DNA from: JAHRAW01 sp965212085 | GTDB taxonomy: Bacteria; Pseudomonadota; Gammaproteobacteria; Arenicellales; Poriferihabitantaceae | Assembly: GCA_965212085.1 (NCBI GenBank) | Contig: OZ243042.1 | Span: forward strand, 2,666,001 to 2,730,000 | Reading direction: 5' to 3' | DNA length: 64,000 bases | Shown here: piece after piece, positions 50,580 to 59,358 of the stretch | Numbering within the stretch: the first letter of the stretch is position 1 | How the letters are laid out: each line of letters begins with the position of its first letter | Position numbers and translations under genes: made by a program | Notes under the pieces: model-generated | Told to the model about the DNA's origin: nothing | Seen by the model: the letters and a program-made list of their open reading frames with translations, nothing else | The model's database searches: none

Positions 50580-51608
50580 ATGAATGCCAAACATAAAATC
50601 GCAACAATCGCAGTTGCAGTTGTACTATCACTAGCCACAGTGGTGACTCAGGCCGCAACTATCGACGATGTCAAAGCACGAGGTGAACTGAACTGTATTA
50701 TCAATACTGGACTAGTCGGCTTCGCATCACCCGATGCTAACGGTCGATGGGATGGTTTTGATGTGGCTCATTGTCGTGCCGTAGCGGCTGCCGTACTAGG
50801 TGACCCTGACAAAGTGAAGTTTATCAACGCCACTGGCAAGACCCGCTTCACATTGTTGAACTCCGGCGAAGGCGATGTGCTGTTCCGCAACACCACCGAA
50901 ACCATGAGTCGTGATGCTGATTTGAAACTCAGTTTCCTCCCTGTCACCTACTACGATGGCGCTGGTTTCATCGCACCGAAATCCTTGGGCGTAAAATCGG
51001 CGAAAGAGTTGGGCGGCGCTTCGATCTGCATCCAAACCGGCACCACCACAGAATTGAACCTATCAGACTACTTCCGGAAAAATGGGATAACTTATGAACC
51101 AGTGCCTGTTGAAACCAACGAAGAAGCACGCACCAACTATCTGGCCAATCGTTGCGACAGCTACATTGGCGATGCTTCCGCTTTGGCCTCCACGCGCGCT
51201 ACTTTTGACAATCCGAAAGACCACATCATTCTGCCGGAAATCATCTCCAAAGAGCCGCTGGGCGGCGCCGTGCGACACGGCGATGACGCATGGTTTGATA
51301 CCGTTAAATGGATAATGAATGCACTTATTATCGCCGAGGAACTCGGCGTTACTCAGGCCAACGTGGACAGCCACGCCGCGTCAGCCGGCGACAATCCGAG
51401 CATCAATCGTCTGCTAGGTACCGAAAGCAACTTCGGCGCAATGATCGGCCTTGATAAGCAATGGGCGGTTCGTGCGATCAAAGCCGTTGGTAATTACGGC
51501 GAATTTTTTGACCGTTACCTTGGCCCGAGCACGCTGATCGGGCTGGAGCGGGGCCTCAACGCATTGTGGACCAACGGCGGCATCTTGTACGCCGCACCGA
51601 TTCGGTAG
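50580..51608 (+). CDS. aapJ: General L-amino acid ABC transporter, periplasmic binding protein
   Basis: The 342-aa protein has a signal peptide (MNAKHKIATIAVAVVLSLATVVTQA) and the AapJ/BztA pattern TIDDVKARGELNCIINTGLVGFASPDANGRWDGFDVAHCRAVAAAVLGD. ASICIQTGTTTELNLSDYF, LPEIISKEPLGGAVRHGDDAW and NFGAMIGLDKQWAVRAIKAVGNYGEFFDRYLG are also family-typical. GGAGG 9 nt upstream sets ATG 50580. The 5' part of the gene is AT-richer than the rest of the operon. It binds diverse L-amino acids for AapQMP. Confidence 0.94.
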   Translation: MNAKHKIATIAVAVVLSLATVVTQAATIDDVKARGELNCIINTGLVGFASPDANGRWDGFDVAHCRAVAAAVLGDPDKVKFINATGKTRFTLLNSGEGDVLFRNTTETMSRDADLKLSFLPVTYYDGAGFIAPKSLGVKSAKELGGASICIQTGTTTELNLSDYFRKNGITYEPVPVETNEEARTNYLANRCDSYIGDASALASTRATFDNPKDHIILPEIISKEPLGGAVRHGDDAWFDTVKWIMNALIIAEELGVTQANVDSHAASAGDNPSINRLLGTESNFGAMIGLDKQWAVRAIKAVGNYGEFFDRYLGPSTLIGLERGLNALWTNGGILYAAPIR

Positions 51609-51629
51609 TCCGCACATAATGGGAACCTG

Positions 51630-51663
51630 ACGGGTGGCGGGGTAAAAGCCGCCGCCCGTTTTT
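51630..51663 (+). terminator. Hairpin between aapJ and aapQ
   Basis: ACGGGTGGCGG (51630-51640) pairs with CCGCCGCCCGT (51649-51659) with one G-U pair, and the stem is followed by TTTTT to 51663. Partial termination here would favour binding protein over permease, parallel to the potF-potG hairpin. Confidence 0.7.
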
Positions 51664-51727
51664 GTGTTACAGTATGATCGTTTCCAGTTTTCACTCCGCA
51701 CCCCAGGTGTGCTGACCGACTCCTGAT

Positions 51728-52930
51728 ATGCAACAAGCCGACGCCATCCAGCGCAACACCCCGCAACGCAACGCCATTTCACGCTTGTGGAATGACAAGA
51801 AAACCCGCTCGGTGATCGTTCAGATACTCACCATGGCGGGTATTTTGCTGTTTTTCGGTTATATGGGGCGCAACGCGGTCGTGAACCTTGAGGCGCTCGG
51901 CAAGGATTTCAGTTTTGCTTTTCTCTGGCAACCGGCGAGTTACGACATCAATCAGTCGTTCATTGAATACAACTCCCAGTCGCCGCACATTCGCGCCACC
52001 GTCATCGGCATTATGAACACCCTGGCGATCGCCGTCGCCGGGGTCATCCTGGCCACCATGCTCGGCTTCCTGCTGGGCGTCATGCGCTTGTCCAAAAACT
52101 GGCTCACGGCCAAAATTTCCTACGTGTACATTGAGTACGTGCGCAACGTGCCGGTGCTGGTGCACATCCTCATGGTGCACGGAATCCTGGTGCACGTGCT
52201 GCCCAACCCGCGGGACGCGGTCAACGTCGGCGACGGCGTGTTTTTGTCCAACCGAGGCGCGGCGGTGCCGAAACCGCTTTTTGAACCGTTGTTCTGGGTG
52301 GTGTTTGCGGTGATCATCGCCGGCATCGGCTTTGCCTTGTGGTTTCGCCAGTACGCGCGCCGCCGCCAGGATCAAACCGGGCGCGCGCTGCCGGTTTTCT
52401 GGATTTCCCTGGGCGCCATCATCGGCGCGCCGCTGCTGGTGTACTTCATCCTCGGCAGCCCCATCGTCTGGGAAATACCCGAACTACGCGGCTTCAACTT
52501 CCAGGGCGGCTGGGTCCTGCGCCCGGAATTCATCGCCCTGTGGCTGGCGCTGTCGTTGTACACCGCCTCTTTCATCGGCGAAATCGTGCGCGCCGGCATC
52601 CTCGCCGTGGACTACGGGCAAACCGAAGCCTCGGCGGCGGTGGGTTTGAGCCGCGGGCGCACCTTGAATCTGGTGGTAATCCCGCAGGCATTGCGCGTCA
52701 TCGTGCCGCCGCTGACCAGCCAGTACCTGAACCTGACCAAAAACTCATCCCTCGCCATCGCCATCGGTTATATGGACATCGTCGCCACCATCGGCGGCAT
52801 CTCCCTCAACCAGACCGGGCGCGAAATGGAGTGCATGGTCATCGTGCTGGCGTTGTACCTGACCATATCCCTCACCATTTCGGCGTTTATGAACTGGTAC
52901 AACAAGCGCATCAAGCTGGTCGAACGTTAG
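51728..52930 (+). CDS. aapQ: General L-amino acid ABC transporter, permease subunit
   Basis: The 400-aa inner-membrane permease has the HisM-type core: NTLAIAVAGVILATMLGFLLGVMRLSKN, IEYVRNVPVLVHI, TASFIGEIVRAGILAV and the EAA-like loop GQTEASAAVGLSRGRTLNLVVIPQALRVIVPPLTSQYLNLTKNSSLAIAIGY. The larger size and the long insertion before the last helices are typical of AapQ/BztB. It starts about 120 bp after aapJ, beyond the hairpin. Confidence 0.93.
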   Translation: MQQADAIQRNTPQRNAISRLWNDKKTRSVIVQILTMAGILLFFGYMGRNAVVNLEALGKDFSFAFLWQPASYDINQSFIEYNSQSPHIRATVIGIMNTLAIAVAGVILATMLGFLLGVMRLSKNWLTAKISYVYIEYVRNVPVLVHILMVHGILVHVLPNPRDAVNVGDGVFLSNRGAAVPKPLFEPLFWVVFAVIIAGIGFALWFRQYARRRQDQTGRALPVFWISLGAIIGAPLLVYFILGSPIVWEIPELRGFNFQGGWVLRPEFIALWLALSLYTASFIGEIVRAGILAVDYGQTEASAAVGLSRGRTLNLVVIPQALRVIVPPLTSQYLNLTKNSSLAIAIGYMDIVATIGGISLNQTGREMECMVIVLALYLTISLTISAFMNWYNKRIKLVER

Positions 52931-52968
52931 CGCACAATCCGCCAATCACGACTCACGAACACAACATA

Positions 52969-54081
52969 ATGTCCGAGACCCGATCCTACAAACCCGGAGA
53001 ACATCCCGAACTGCCGCCGCCGGCCAACGTGCGCGGCTTGGCGGGCTGGGTGCGCGGCAACTTTTTGTCGTCGCCGTTCAACATCATCCTGTCCCTGGTT
53101 TCGTTGTGGTTTTTGTGGGTGGTGGTGCCGCCCGCCGTTGAATGGTTTTTTATTGACGCCGCCTACACCGGCGCCGACCGCAACGAATGCCGGGCCAAAG
53201 CCGGCGGCGCGTGCTGGGCTTTCGTGAACGAACGACTGCGCTTGTTCACCTACGGGTTTTACCCGGCGGAAGAACGCTGGCGCGTCAACCTCTCTTTCGT
53301 GTTGTTGTGCCTGGCGCTGGTGCCGGTATTGTTTGATAAAGTCCCGCACCGCAAATACGGCCTCTACTATGCGGTGGCGTTCCCGTTCATCGCCGGCTGG
53401 CTGCTGATCGGCGGGTTCGGGTTGCCCGTGGTGCCCACCGACAAGTTCGGCGGCTTCATGCTGACCCTGGTCATCGGCGTCACCGGCATCGCGTTCTCGC
53501 TGCCCATCGGCATCGTGCTGGCCCTCGGGCGCATGTCCAAACTGCCCATCATCCACATCTCCTCGGTTTCTTTCATTGAGTTCATCCGTGGCGTGCCGCT
53601 CATCACTTTGTTGTTCGTGGCCTCCACCATGCTCAATTATTTCCTGCCGCCGGGCTCCACCTTTGACCTGCTATTGCGCGTGCTCATCATGGTAACGTTG
53701 TTCGCGTCGGGCTACATGGCCGAAGTGATTCGCGGCGGGTTGCAAGCCATCTCCGGCGGGCAGTTTGAAGCCGGCGACGCCCTCGGCCTCAAATACTGGC
53801 AGGCGATGCGCCTCATCATCCTGCCCCAGGCGTTAAAAATTTCCATACCGGGCATCGTCAACACTTTCATCGGCCTGTACAAAGACACCACGCTGGTCAT
53901 CATCATCGGCCTGCTCGACCCCCTCGGCATTGGCCGCGCTTCGGTGGCCGACACCAAATGGGCCGGGCTTTCCACCGAACTGTACGTTTTCGTCGCGGTG
54001 TTTTTCTTCATTTCCTGCTTTAGCATGTCCCGCTATTCGCTCTATCTGGAAAGCAAACTTGAAACCGGACACAAAAGATAA
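52969..54081 (+). CDS. aapM: General L-amino acid ABC transporter, permease subunit
   Basis: The 370-aa permease pairs with AapQ. Features are VRGLAGWVRGNFLSSPFNIILSLVSLWFLWVVVPP at the start, a periplasmic Cys-containing loop (RNECRAKAGGACWAFV), FIEFIRGVPLITLLFVASTML, and the EAA loop GDALGLKYWQAMRLIILPQALKISIPGIVNTFIGLYKDTTLV. ATG 52969 starts 38 bp after aapQ; the longer open frame overlapping aapQ is not real. Confidence 0.93.
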   Translation: MSETRSYKPGEHPELPPPANVRGLAGWVRGNFLSSPFNIILSLVSLWFLWVVVPPAVEWFFIDAAYTGADRNECRAKAGGACWAFVNERLRLFTYGFYPAEERWRVNLSFVLLCLALVPVLFDKVPHRKYGLYYAVAFPFIAGWLLIGGFGLPVVPTDKFGGFMLTLVIGVTGIAFSLPIGIVLALGRMSKLPIIHISSVSFIEFIRGVPLITLLFVASTMLNYFLPPGSTFDLLLRVLIMVTLFASGYMAEVIRGGLQAISGGQFEAGDALGLKYWQAMRLIILPQALKISIPGIVNTFIGLYKDTTLVIIIGLLDPLGIGRASVADTKWAGLSTELYVFVAVFFFISCFSMSRYSLYLESKLETGHKR

Positions 54082-54096
54082 CGAGGTACTTTAGTT

Positions 54097-54891
54097 ATGT
54101 CTGAAACAGCCAACGCCAACCCCACAAACGCCACCGCCGCGCAAAACCCCGACGCGGAACTTGCCATCAACATCGTGGCCATGCACAAATGGTACGGCGA
54201 ATTCCACGTCTTGAAAGACATCAACCTGGAAGTAACCCGCGGCGAGCGCATCGTCATCTGCGGCCCTTCGGGTTCGGGCAAGTCCACCATGATCCGCTGC
54301 ATTAACCGCCTTGAAGAACACCAGCAGGGCGACATCATCGTTGACGGCGTGGAGCTCACCAACGACCTCAAAAACATCGAAACCATCCGCCGGGAAGTGG
54401 GCATGGTTTTTCAGCACTTCAACCTGTTTCCGCACCTGACGGTTTTGGAGAACTGCACACTGGCCCCAATCTGGGTGCGCAAAACCCCCAAGGCCGAGGC
54501 CGTGGAGGCCGCAATGAAATACCTTGAGCGCGTCAAAATCCCCGAACAGGCCAACAAGTTCCCCGGCCAGTTGTCCGGCGGCCAGCAACAGCGCGTGGCC
54601 ATCGCCCGCAGTTTGTGCATGAACCCGCGCATCATGCTGTTCGACGAACCGACCTCGGCCCTCGACCCGGAAATGATCAAGGAAGTCCTCGACGTAATGG
54701 TCGAACTGGCCCAGGAAGGCATGACCATGCTGTGCGTAACCCACGAAATGGGCTTCGCCAAAACCGTCGCCAACCGCGTAATCTTCATGGACGTCGGCGA
54801 AATCATCGAAGAAAACACCCCCGACCTGTTCTTCGACAACCCCCAGCACGAACGCACCAAACTTTTCCTGAGTCAGATACTCAGTCACTAG
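54097..54891 (+). CDS. aapP: General L-amino acid ABC transporter, ATP-binding protein
   Basis: The 264-aa ATPase has Walker A GPSGSGKST, Q-loop VFQHFNLFPHLTVLEN, signature LSGGQQQRVAIARSLCM, Walker B IMLFDEPTSALDPEM and switch LCVTHEMGFAKTVANRVIFMD. It ends the aapJQMP operon 15 bp after aapM. The Ala/Asn-rich first 25 residues are variable in the family. Confidence 0.95.
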   Translation: MSETANANPTNATAAQNPDAELAINIVAMHKWYGEFHVLKDINLEVTRGERIVICGPSGSGKSTMIRCINRLEEHQQGDIIVDGVELTNDLKNIETIRREVGMVFQHFNLFPHLTVLENCTLAPIWVRKTPKAEAVEAAMKYLERVKIPEQANKFPGQLSGGQQQRVAIARSLCMNPRIMLFDEPTSALDPEMIKEVLDVMVELAQEGMTMLCVTHEMGFAKTVANRVIFMDVGEIIEENTPDLFFDNPQHERTKLFLSQILSH

Positions 54892-55007
54892 CGCAAACCG
54901 GGCAAAGCCTGCCCCTCTCCCCCGCACATACCCGCATTCAGTTTTGTGTTAAAACAGGCGCGCCTGTAAAAAGTGTTCGTGTTCGGTTGGCCGGAGCATA
55001 TTGAACT

Positions 55008-55077
55008 GAATTCCCGAATGCGATGAAACAAACGGTTGCTATCGCTCCCTGGTTTTCTATCGTTCGGGAATGACGGT
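55008..55077. repeat. Palindromic repeat A, isolated copy
   Basis: A complete copy (TTCCCGAATGCGATGAAACA ... CTATCGTTCGGGAATGACGG) stands alone between convergent aapP and the AlkA-like gene, 14 bp from the latter's stop codon. It could serve as a bidirectional transcription end. Confidence 0.8.
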
Positions 55078-55090
55078 GCCGGACGCGAAA

Positions 55091-55750
55091 TCAATCCAGC
55101 GTCGCCGCTCCGTAATACCGCCACATCAACAATGCCACGCTGGTTCGGTACGGCGACCATTTTTCCGCCAGCAATCCGGTGGTTTTGGCGTCGGGGCGTT
55201 CGTCCAGGGACGCATAACGCTGTACCGCGACTTGTAGCGCGAGGTCGCCGGCGGGGAAAATATCGGCGTGGCCGAGGGCGAACATGACGTAGATTTCCGC
55301 CGACCAGCGCCCTATTCCGCGTACCTTGAGCAGTTCGGCGATGGCGGCTTCGGCGTCTAGTTGGCCCAGCCCTTCGAGGTCGAGGGTTTTGTCGCGCACC
55401 CTTTGCGCGAGTTCCAGGGTGTATTCCACCTTTTGCCATGACAGGCCGCATTGCCTGAGCGGGTCGCCGCCGCGGTTGAGGATTTTGCGGTGGGTAACCG
55501 GTGCGCGGCACAGCCTTTCGAGGCGTTGCCAGATTACCGCCGCCACCGAGGTGGACAACTGCTGGGAGACGATGACCCGCAGCAGCGTGGCGAAGCCGGG
55601 TATTCGGATGCGCGGTTCGGGGCAGCCGATGGCGTCCATCAGGCCCTGCAGGCCGGGGTCCAGCAGCGCCGCGCGCCGCAACTCCCGGCGCAGTTGCCGC
55701 TTCTGGGTTTTGGCGTCGGAACCGCGCGGTGATTGATGTATGATGTTCAT
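55091..55750 (-). CDS. DNA-3-methyladenine glycosylase II-like (AlkA/HhH-GPD)
   Basis: The 219-aa enzyme removes alkylated bases in base excision repair. It has FATLLRVIVSQQLSTSVAAVIWQRLE, the helix-hairpin-helix LLKVRGIGRWSAEIYVMFALG and the catalytic Asp in DIFPAGDLALQVAVQ. It lacks the N-terminal AlkA beta domain and the Ada part, so it is the short Mag1/AlkA-like form. ATG 55750 is preferred; an extension to 55792 overlaps the promoter area of the divergent regulator gene. Confidence 0.88.
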   Translation of the reverse strand: MNIIHQSPRGSDAKTQKRQLRRELRRAALLDPGLQGLMDAIGCPEPRIRIPGFATLLRVIVSQQLSTSVAAVIWQRLERLCRAPVTHRKILNRGGDPLRQCGLSWQKVEYTLELAQRVRDKTLDLEGLGQLDAEAAIAELLKVRGIGRWSAEIYVMFALGHADIFPAGDLALQVAVQRYASLDERPDAKTTGLLAEKWSPYRTSVALLMWRYYGAATLD

Positions 55751-55825
55751 TTGGAATACTATATTGAACCATTTTTCCCAGCCGGCGGCCATCCCGCCGC
55801 CCTGCTATTGACAGTGAAGGAAACC

Positions 55826-56506
55826 ATGCGCGTATTGATTATTGAAGACGACCAGGCGACCGCAGCGTACATACAAAAGGGATTGATTGAGGCCGGGCAC
55901 ACGGTTGACGTCGCCACCAACGGCGACGACGGCCTGGCGCTGGCCGCCGGCGAGGAGTACCAGGCGCTGGTCGTGGACCGCATGCTGCCCAACCGCGACG
56001 GCCTGGCGCTGATCTCGGCGCTGCGCGAGACCGGCGACCAGACCCCGGCGCTCATCCTGAGCGCGCTCGGCGAAGTCAACGACCGCGTCGAGGGGCTCAA
56101 GGCCGGCGGCGATGATTACCTCACCAAGCCGTTCGCGTTCTCCGAACTGCTGGCGCGGCTCGAAGCGTTGCTGCGGCGCGCCGGCGCCGAGGTCCAGGAA
56201 ACCACCCTCACCGTGGGCGAGTTGAAAATGGACCTGCTGGGGCGCGAAGTCAAAAGGGGCGGCACCGTCATCGCCCTGCAACCCAGGGAGTTTCGCCTGC
56301 TCGAATACCTGATGCGCCACAGCAACCAGGTGGTCACCCGAACCATGCTGCTGGAAAACGTCTGGGACTACAATTTTGACCCGCAGACCAACGTCATTGA
56401 CGTGCACATCAGCCGCCTCAGAAGCAAAATAGACAAGAATTTCGACACTCCTTTGCTGAGCACCGTGCGCGGCGCCGGATATATTTTGCGTGAAACCAAA
56501 GCGTAG
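55826..56506 (+). CDS. OmpR/PhoB-type response regulator
   Basis: The 226-aa protein has a receiver domain (acidic ED/D at 8-9, phospho-acceptor D51 in LVVDRMLPN, K in YLTKPFAFSELLARL) and a winged-helix output domain (LQPREFRLLEYLMRHSNQVVTRTMLLENVWDYNFDPQTNVIDVHISRLRSKID...RGAGYIL). It resembles the CusR/QseB/CopR branch. ATG 55826 has GAAGGA upstream. The kinase gene overlaps its 3' end by 17 bp. Confidence 0.92.
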   Translation: MRVLIIEDDQATAAYIQKGLIEAGHTVDVATNGDDGLALAAGEEYQALVVDRMLPNRDGLALISALRETGDQTPALILSALGEVNDRVEGLKAGGDDYLTKPFAFSELLARLEALLRRAGAEVQETTLTVGELKMDLLGREVKRGGTVIALQPREFRLLEYLMRHSNQVVTRTMLLENVWDYNFDPQTNVIDVHISRLRSKIDKNFDTPLLSTVRGAGYILRETKA

Positions 56507-57932
56507 ATTTTTTCACAGCTATACCTCGCGGTTGGCGCTGTTGTACGCGGTTATTTTCAGCGCCTCGACGCTGTTCCTGTTGTCTTTTTTCTACTTGTTC
56601 ACCGCCTCCTACATGACCCAGCAGGTGGACAACACCATCGAAACCGAAATCCAGGGACTCGCGGAGCGCTACGACGACGAAGGGCTGGAGGGCCTGACTA
56701 CGCTGATCGCCGACCGCGTCAACCGCCAGCAGGCCCAGGCCACCGGCAACTCGGTCTACCTGCTGACCACCTACACCTTCCGGCCATTGGTCGGCAACCT
56801 CGACCGCTGGCCGAAAAACGCCACGGTGGATGACGACTGGATCGAGTTCGCGCTGGTGATCAACCAGGAAACCAATGAGACCCACCTGGCGCGCGCCAAG
56901 ATTTTTCGCCTGCAGGGGCGCTACGGGTTGCTGGTGGGCCGCGACATCAACCAGCTCACCGAGGCCAAGCGCCGCATCATTCAGGCGCTGAGCTGGGGGC
57001 TGGTGATCATGCTGCTGCTGGCGTTCGCCGGCGGGCTGGTGCTCGGTCGCAGAACGGTGCGCAAGATCGAGCGCATCAACCAGACCACGCGCAGCATCAT
57101 GTCCGGCGACCTGTCGCGCCGGGTGCCGCTGACCAATCACAACGACGACTTCGACCAGGTCGCGGAAAACCTCAACCAAATGCTCGACCGCATTCAAAGC
57201 CTGATGGAAGACATTCGCCGGGTTTCCGACAGCATCGCCCACGACCTGCGCACCCCCCTGGCGCGGCTGCGCCAGCACCTCGAAGAAGCGCGCCAGCAGG
57301 AAAACCCGGACTCGCGCTCGGCGCGCTACCTCGAAGGCTCTATCAAGGAAGCGGATTCGCTGCTCTCCACCTTCAACGCGCTGCTGCGCATCGCCCGGGT
57401 CGAAGCCGGGCAGATCAAGTTCGGCTTCAGCGAAATTGATTTTCACGCCCTGATCGGGGACGTCGTTGAGTTTTACGAACCGCTCGTGGAAGAAAAACAA
57501 CAACGCCTGGAGACCACGCTGGAGGACGGCATTACTTCATTTGGCGACCGCGACCTGATGTTCCAGGCGGTCGCCAACCTCATCGAAAACGCCATCAAAT
57601 ACACGCCGCAACGCGGCAACCTCAGCATTTCGCTGATTCGCCTCAACACCGAAGCGCTCATCACCATCGCCGACGACGGCCCCGGCATCCCCGAAGCCCA
57701 GCGCGAAAACGTGTTCCGGCGTTTCTACCGCCTCGACCAGAGCCGCAGTTCGAGCGGCAACGGGCTGGGGCTGAGCATGGTGTCGGCGGTGGTATCCATG
57801 CACAACGGCCGCATAGAACTGCAAAGCAACCACCCGGGCCTGAAGACCGTCATAACCCTGCCGCTGACCGCACAACCGCAAAGCAGCACGCCGCCGGCGA
57901 TTGCCACTGACCTGGCGAAAGTGTCCGGCTAG
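56490..57932 (+). CDS. Sensor histidine kinase, CusS/QseC-like
   Basis: The 480-aa inner-membrane kinase starts with GTG and has two membrane helices (LALLYAVIFSASTLFLLSFFYLF; ALSWGLVIMLLLAFAGGLVLG) around a periplasmic domain of about 120 residues. It then has HAMP, a HisKA box with H251 (VSDSIAHDLRTPLARL), an N box (NLIENAIKYTP), and G boxes (DDGPGIPEAQREN, GNGLGLSMVSAVVSMHNG). The overlap with the regulator gene shows they are a coupled pair. The periplasmic ligand is unknown, and no efflux or metal genes adjoin. Confidence 0.92.
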   Translation: MKPKRRFFHSYTSRLALLYAVIFSASTLFLLSFFYLFTASYMTQQVDNTIETEIQGLAERYDDEGLEGLTTLIADRVNRQQAQATGNSVYLLTTYTFRPLVGNLDRWPKNATVDDDWIEFALVINQETNETHLARAKIFRLQGRYGLLVGRDINQLTEAKRRIIQALSWGLVIMLLLAFAGGLVLGRRTVRKIERINQTTRSIMSGDLSRRVPLTNHNDDFDQVAENLNQMLDRIQSLMEDIRRVSDSIAHDLRTPLARLRQHLEEARQQENPDSRSARYLEGSIKEADSLLSTFNALLRIARVEAGQIKFGFSEIDFHALIGDVVEFYEPLVEEKQQRLETTLEDGITSFGDRDLMFQAVANLIENAIKYTPQRGNLSISLIRLNTEALITIADDGPGIPEAQRENVFRRFYRLDQSRSSSGNGLGLSMVSAVVSMHNGRIELQSNHPGLKTVITLPLTAQPQSSTPPAIATDLAKVSG

Positions 57933-57979
57933 GGCAGACCATGGTGAACTGTTGTGTCTCCCCCTGGACGAGTAGGGGG

Positions 57980-58652
57980 GCGCGTGACGCGCGTTTGCGG
58001 GGGCAGGGGGATGGGACCCCCGCGCCCCCCTTTGCGGCGCGGGGAAACTCCTGTTTCCAGCACCGCGCGCACATCCCTGTGCGCGACAGTCCGGCTAGCG
58101 CCGGAAGGGTTTGAATGACGGCAGAAACTTTGTGCGCGGGAATAACACCGAGGAACGTGGCAACCACTCTGCCGTCATTTGTATGTTGATTTTCCCCCGC
58201 ATTCAGGCCAGTTTGCGGGGGAGGCGTGAGGGGCGCGTCGCCGGTTTAGTCTCTGGATTCCCGAATAGCGATGAAAAATATGGTCGCTGGCGCTCCCTAT
58301 TTTTCTATCGTTCGGGAATGACACCGAGGGAGATTTGCACTTTCGCGGGAATGACGGCAAAGGCGTAAGGAAGGGCAAAGGAAGCGGCTATTCATCGCCT
58401 TTTTCGCTGTCCGTCCTTACGCCTCTGTGCCGTCCAACCGGCGGCGTAGCCGCTGACTTAGCCGCGCGCACGGACGCGCGCGGCGGCGCTGGAAACAGGA
58501 TGTTTCCCCGCGCCGCAAGGGGGGTATGCGGGGGGTATCCCCCCGCAAATGCGCGTCACGCGTACCCGCGCCCCGCGCTACCGTCATTCCCGAGCGTTAG
58601 TGTCCGTTGCCGCGTTAGCGGCTTACGGACACTTGCGTACTCGGGAATCCAG
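57980..58652. repeat. Composite repeat block D-A-(inverted D)-C
   Basis: The 756-bp gap between the kinase and the RodZ-like gene holds D (57980-58096), A (58255-58321), inverted D (about 58468-58563) and C (about 58583-58652). Pieces that join A and C elsewhere (GGCGTAAGGAAGGGCAAAGG) also occur. The two D copies face each other about 370 bp apart and could form a large cruciform. Open frames here translate only repeats, so no gene is called. Confidence 0.8.
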
Positions 58653-58688
58653 TGGATAAACCAGCGCGTTGGCCGCTCACTTGGCGGG

Positions 58689-59282
58689 CTACTCTATCTT
58701 GAACAATGGCTCCTGCTGACCGCCGGACTCGCCGTCGCCGTCCCCGTCGCTGTCCCCGGTGGGAAAGGGCGTCCCAAATGTTTTCTCATCAACGCTGACC
58801 GGCAGTGACAATCCGATCGCTTCGAGGATTTTGTTGACGCCGGGGCCGGGCAGTTGGCTGACCGCAAAGCCGATTAGTCCCGCCAGCACCACGACAACCA
58901 GCAAAATCCGAAAAAACCCACCGCCGCGTTTGTTCGGTCGTCCGCGATGCGGCACGGTGCGCCGTACCGGCATTTTGGCGTAGAGGATTTCACAGGCCTG
59001 CTCGTTTTCGAGGCAGACGCGGGCGGTGATTTGTTCGTGGTCGAGTTTCAGGAGTTTGGCGTAGGCGCGCAGGTAGCCCATGGCGAAAGTCTTGCCGGGC
59101 AGGCGTTCGTAGGCGTCCTGCTCCAGGGCGGTGATGGTGGCGGCGCTGAGGTTGAGGCACTGGGCCGCCTCCTGCACGCTCAGGCCCCACTTTTCCCGGG
59201 CCGCCGACAGCCGTTGTCCGACGCCTCCGGTTCCGTTCCCGTCCGCAGACGACTTGGGCGTCGTTCCGTCGGATTCGTTCAT
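58689..59282 (-). CDS. RodZ-like helix-turn-helix membrane protein, short form
   Basis: The 197-aa protein has an N-terminal HTH_25 (XRE-like) domain (VGQRLSAAREKWGLSVQEAAQCLNLSAATITALEQDAYERLPGKTFAMGYLRAYAKLL), a basic juxtamembrane stretch (RRTVPHRGRPNKRGGG) and one membrane helix (FFRILLVVVVLAGLIGFAVSQLP). A short Asp/Gly-rich tail replaces the usual periplasmic DUF4115 domain of RodZ. In E. coli RodZ links MreB to the cell wall machinery. Loss of the periplasmic domain is notable but still allows MreB binding. It lies downstream of pnp. Confidence 0.8.
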   Translation of the reverse strand: MNESDGTTPKSSADGNGTGGVGQRLSAAREKWGLSVQEAAQCLNLSAATITALEQDAYERLPGKTFAMGYLRAYAKLLKLDHEQITARVCLENEQACEILYAKMPVRRTVPHRGRPNKRGGGFFRILLVVVVLAGLIGFAVSQLPGPGVNKILEAIGLSLPVSVDEKTFGTPFPTGDSDGDGDGESGGQQEPLFKIE

Positions 59283-59320
59283 GTCATGCTGCCGGAGTTG
59301 CGCGGTGCGGTTGGCCGGTG

Positions 59321-59353
59321 AAAAAAAAAGGAGGGAACTGCCCCCGTTTTTTT
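59321..59353. terminator. A/T-flanked hairpin after pnp
   Basis: A9 followed by GGAGGGAACTGCCCCCG and T7 forms an imperfect stem (G5 with CCCTC on the minus strand) extended by A-T pairing. It could terminate transcription in both directions between pnp and the RodZ-like gene. Confidence 0.55.
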
Positions 59354-59358
59354 ATCCG

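Noticed and set aside
50381..50596. 71-codon ORF upstream of aapJ
   Set aside because: It spans the aapJ promoter and ribosome-binding site, has no ribosome-binding site of its own, and shows no family resemblance.
52339..52968. Long 5' extension of aapM overlapping aapQ
   Set aside because: The frame is a Pro/Arg/His-rich shadow of aapQ; the AapM N-terminus is at ATG 52969.
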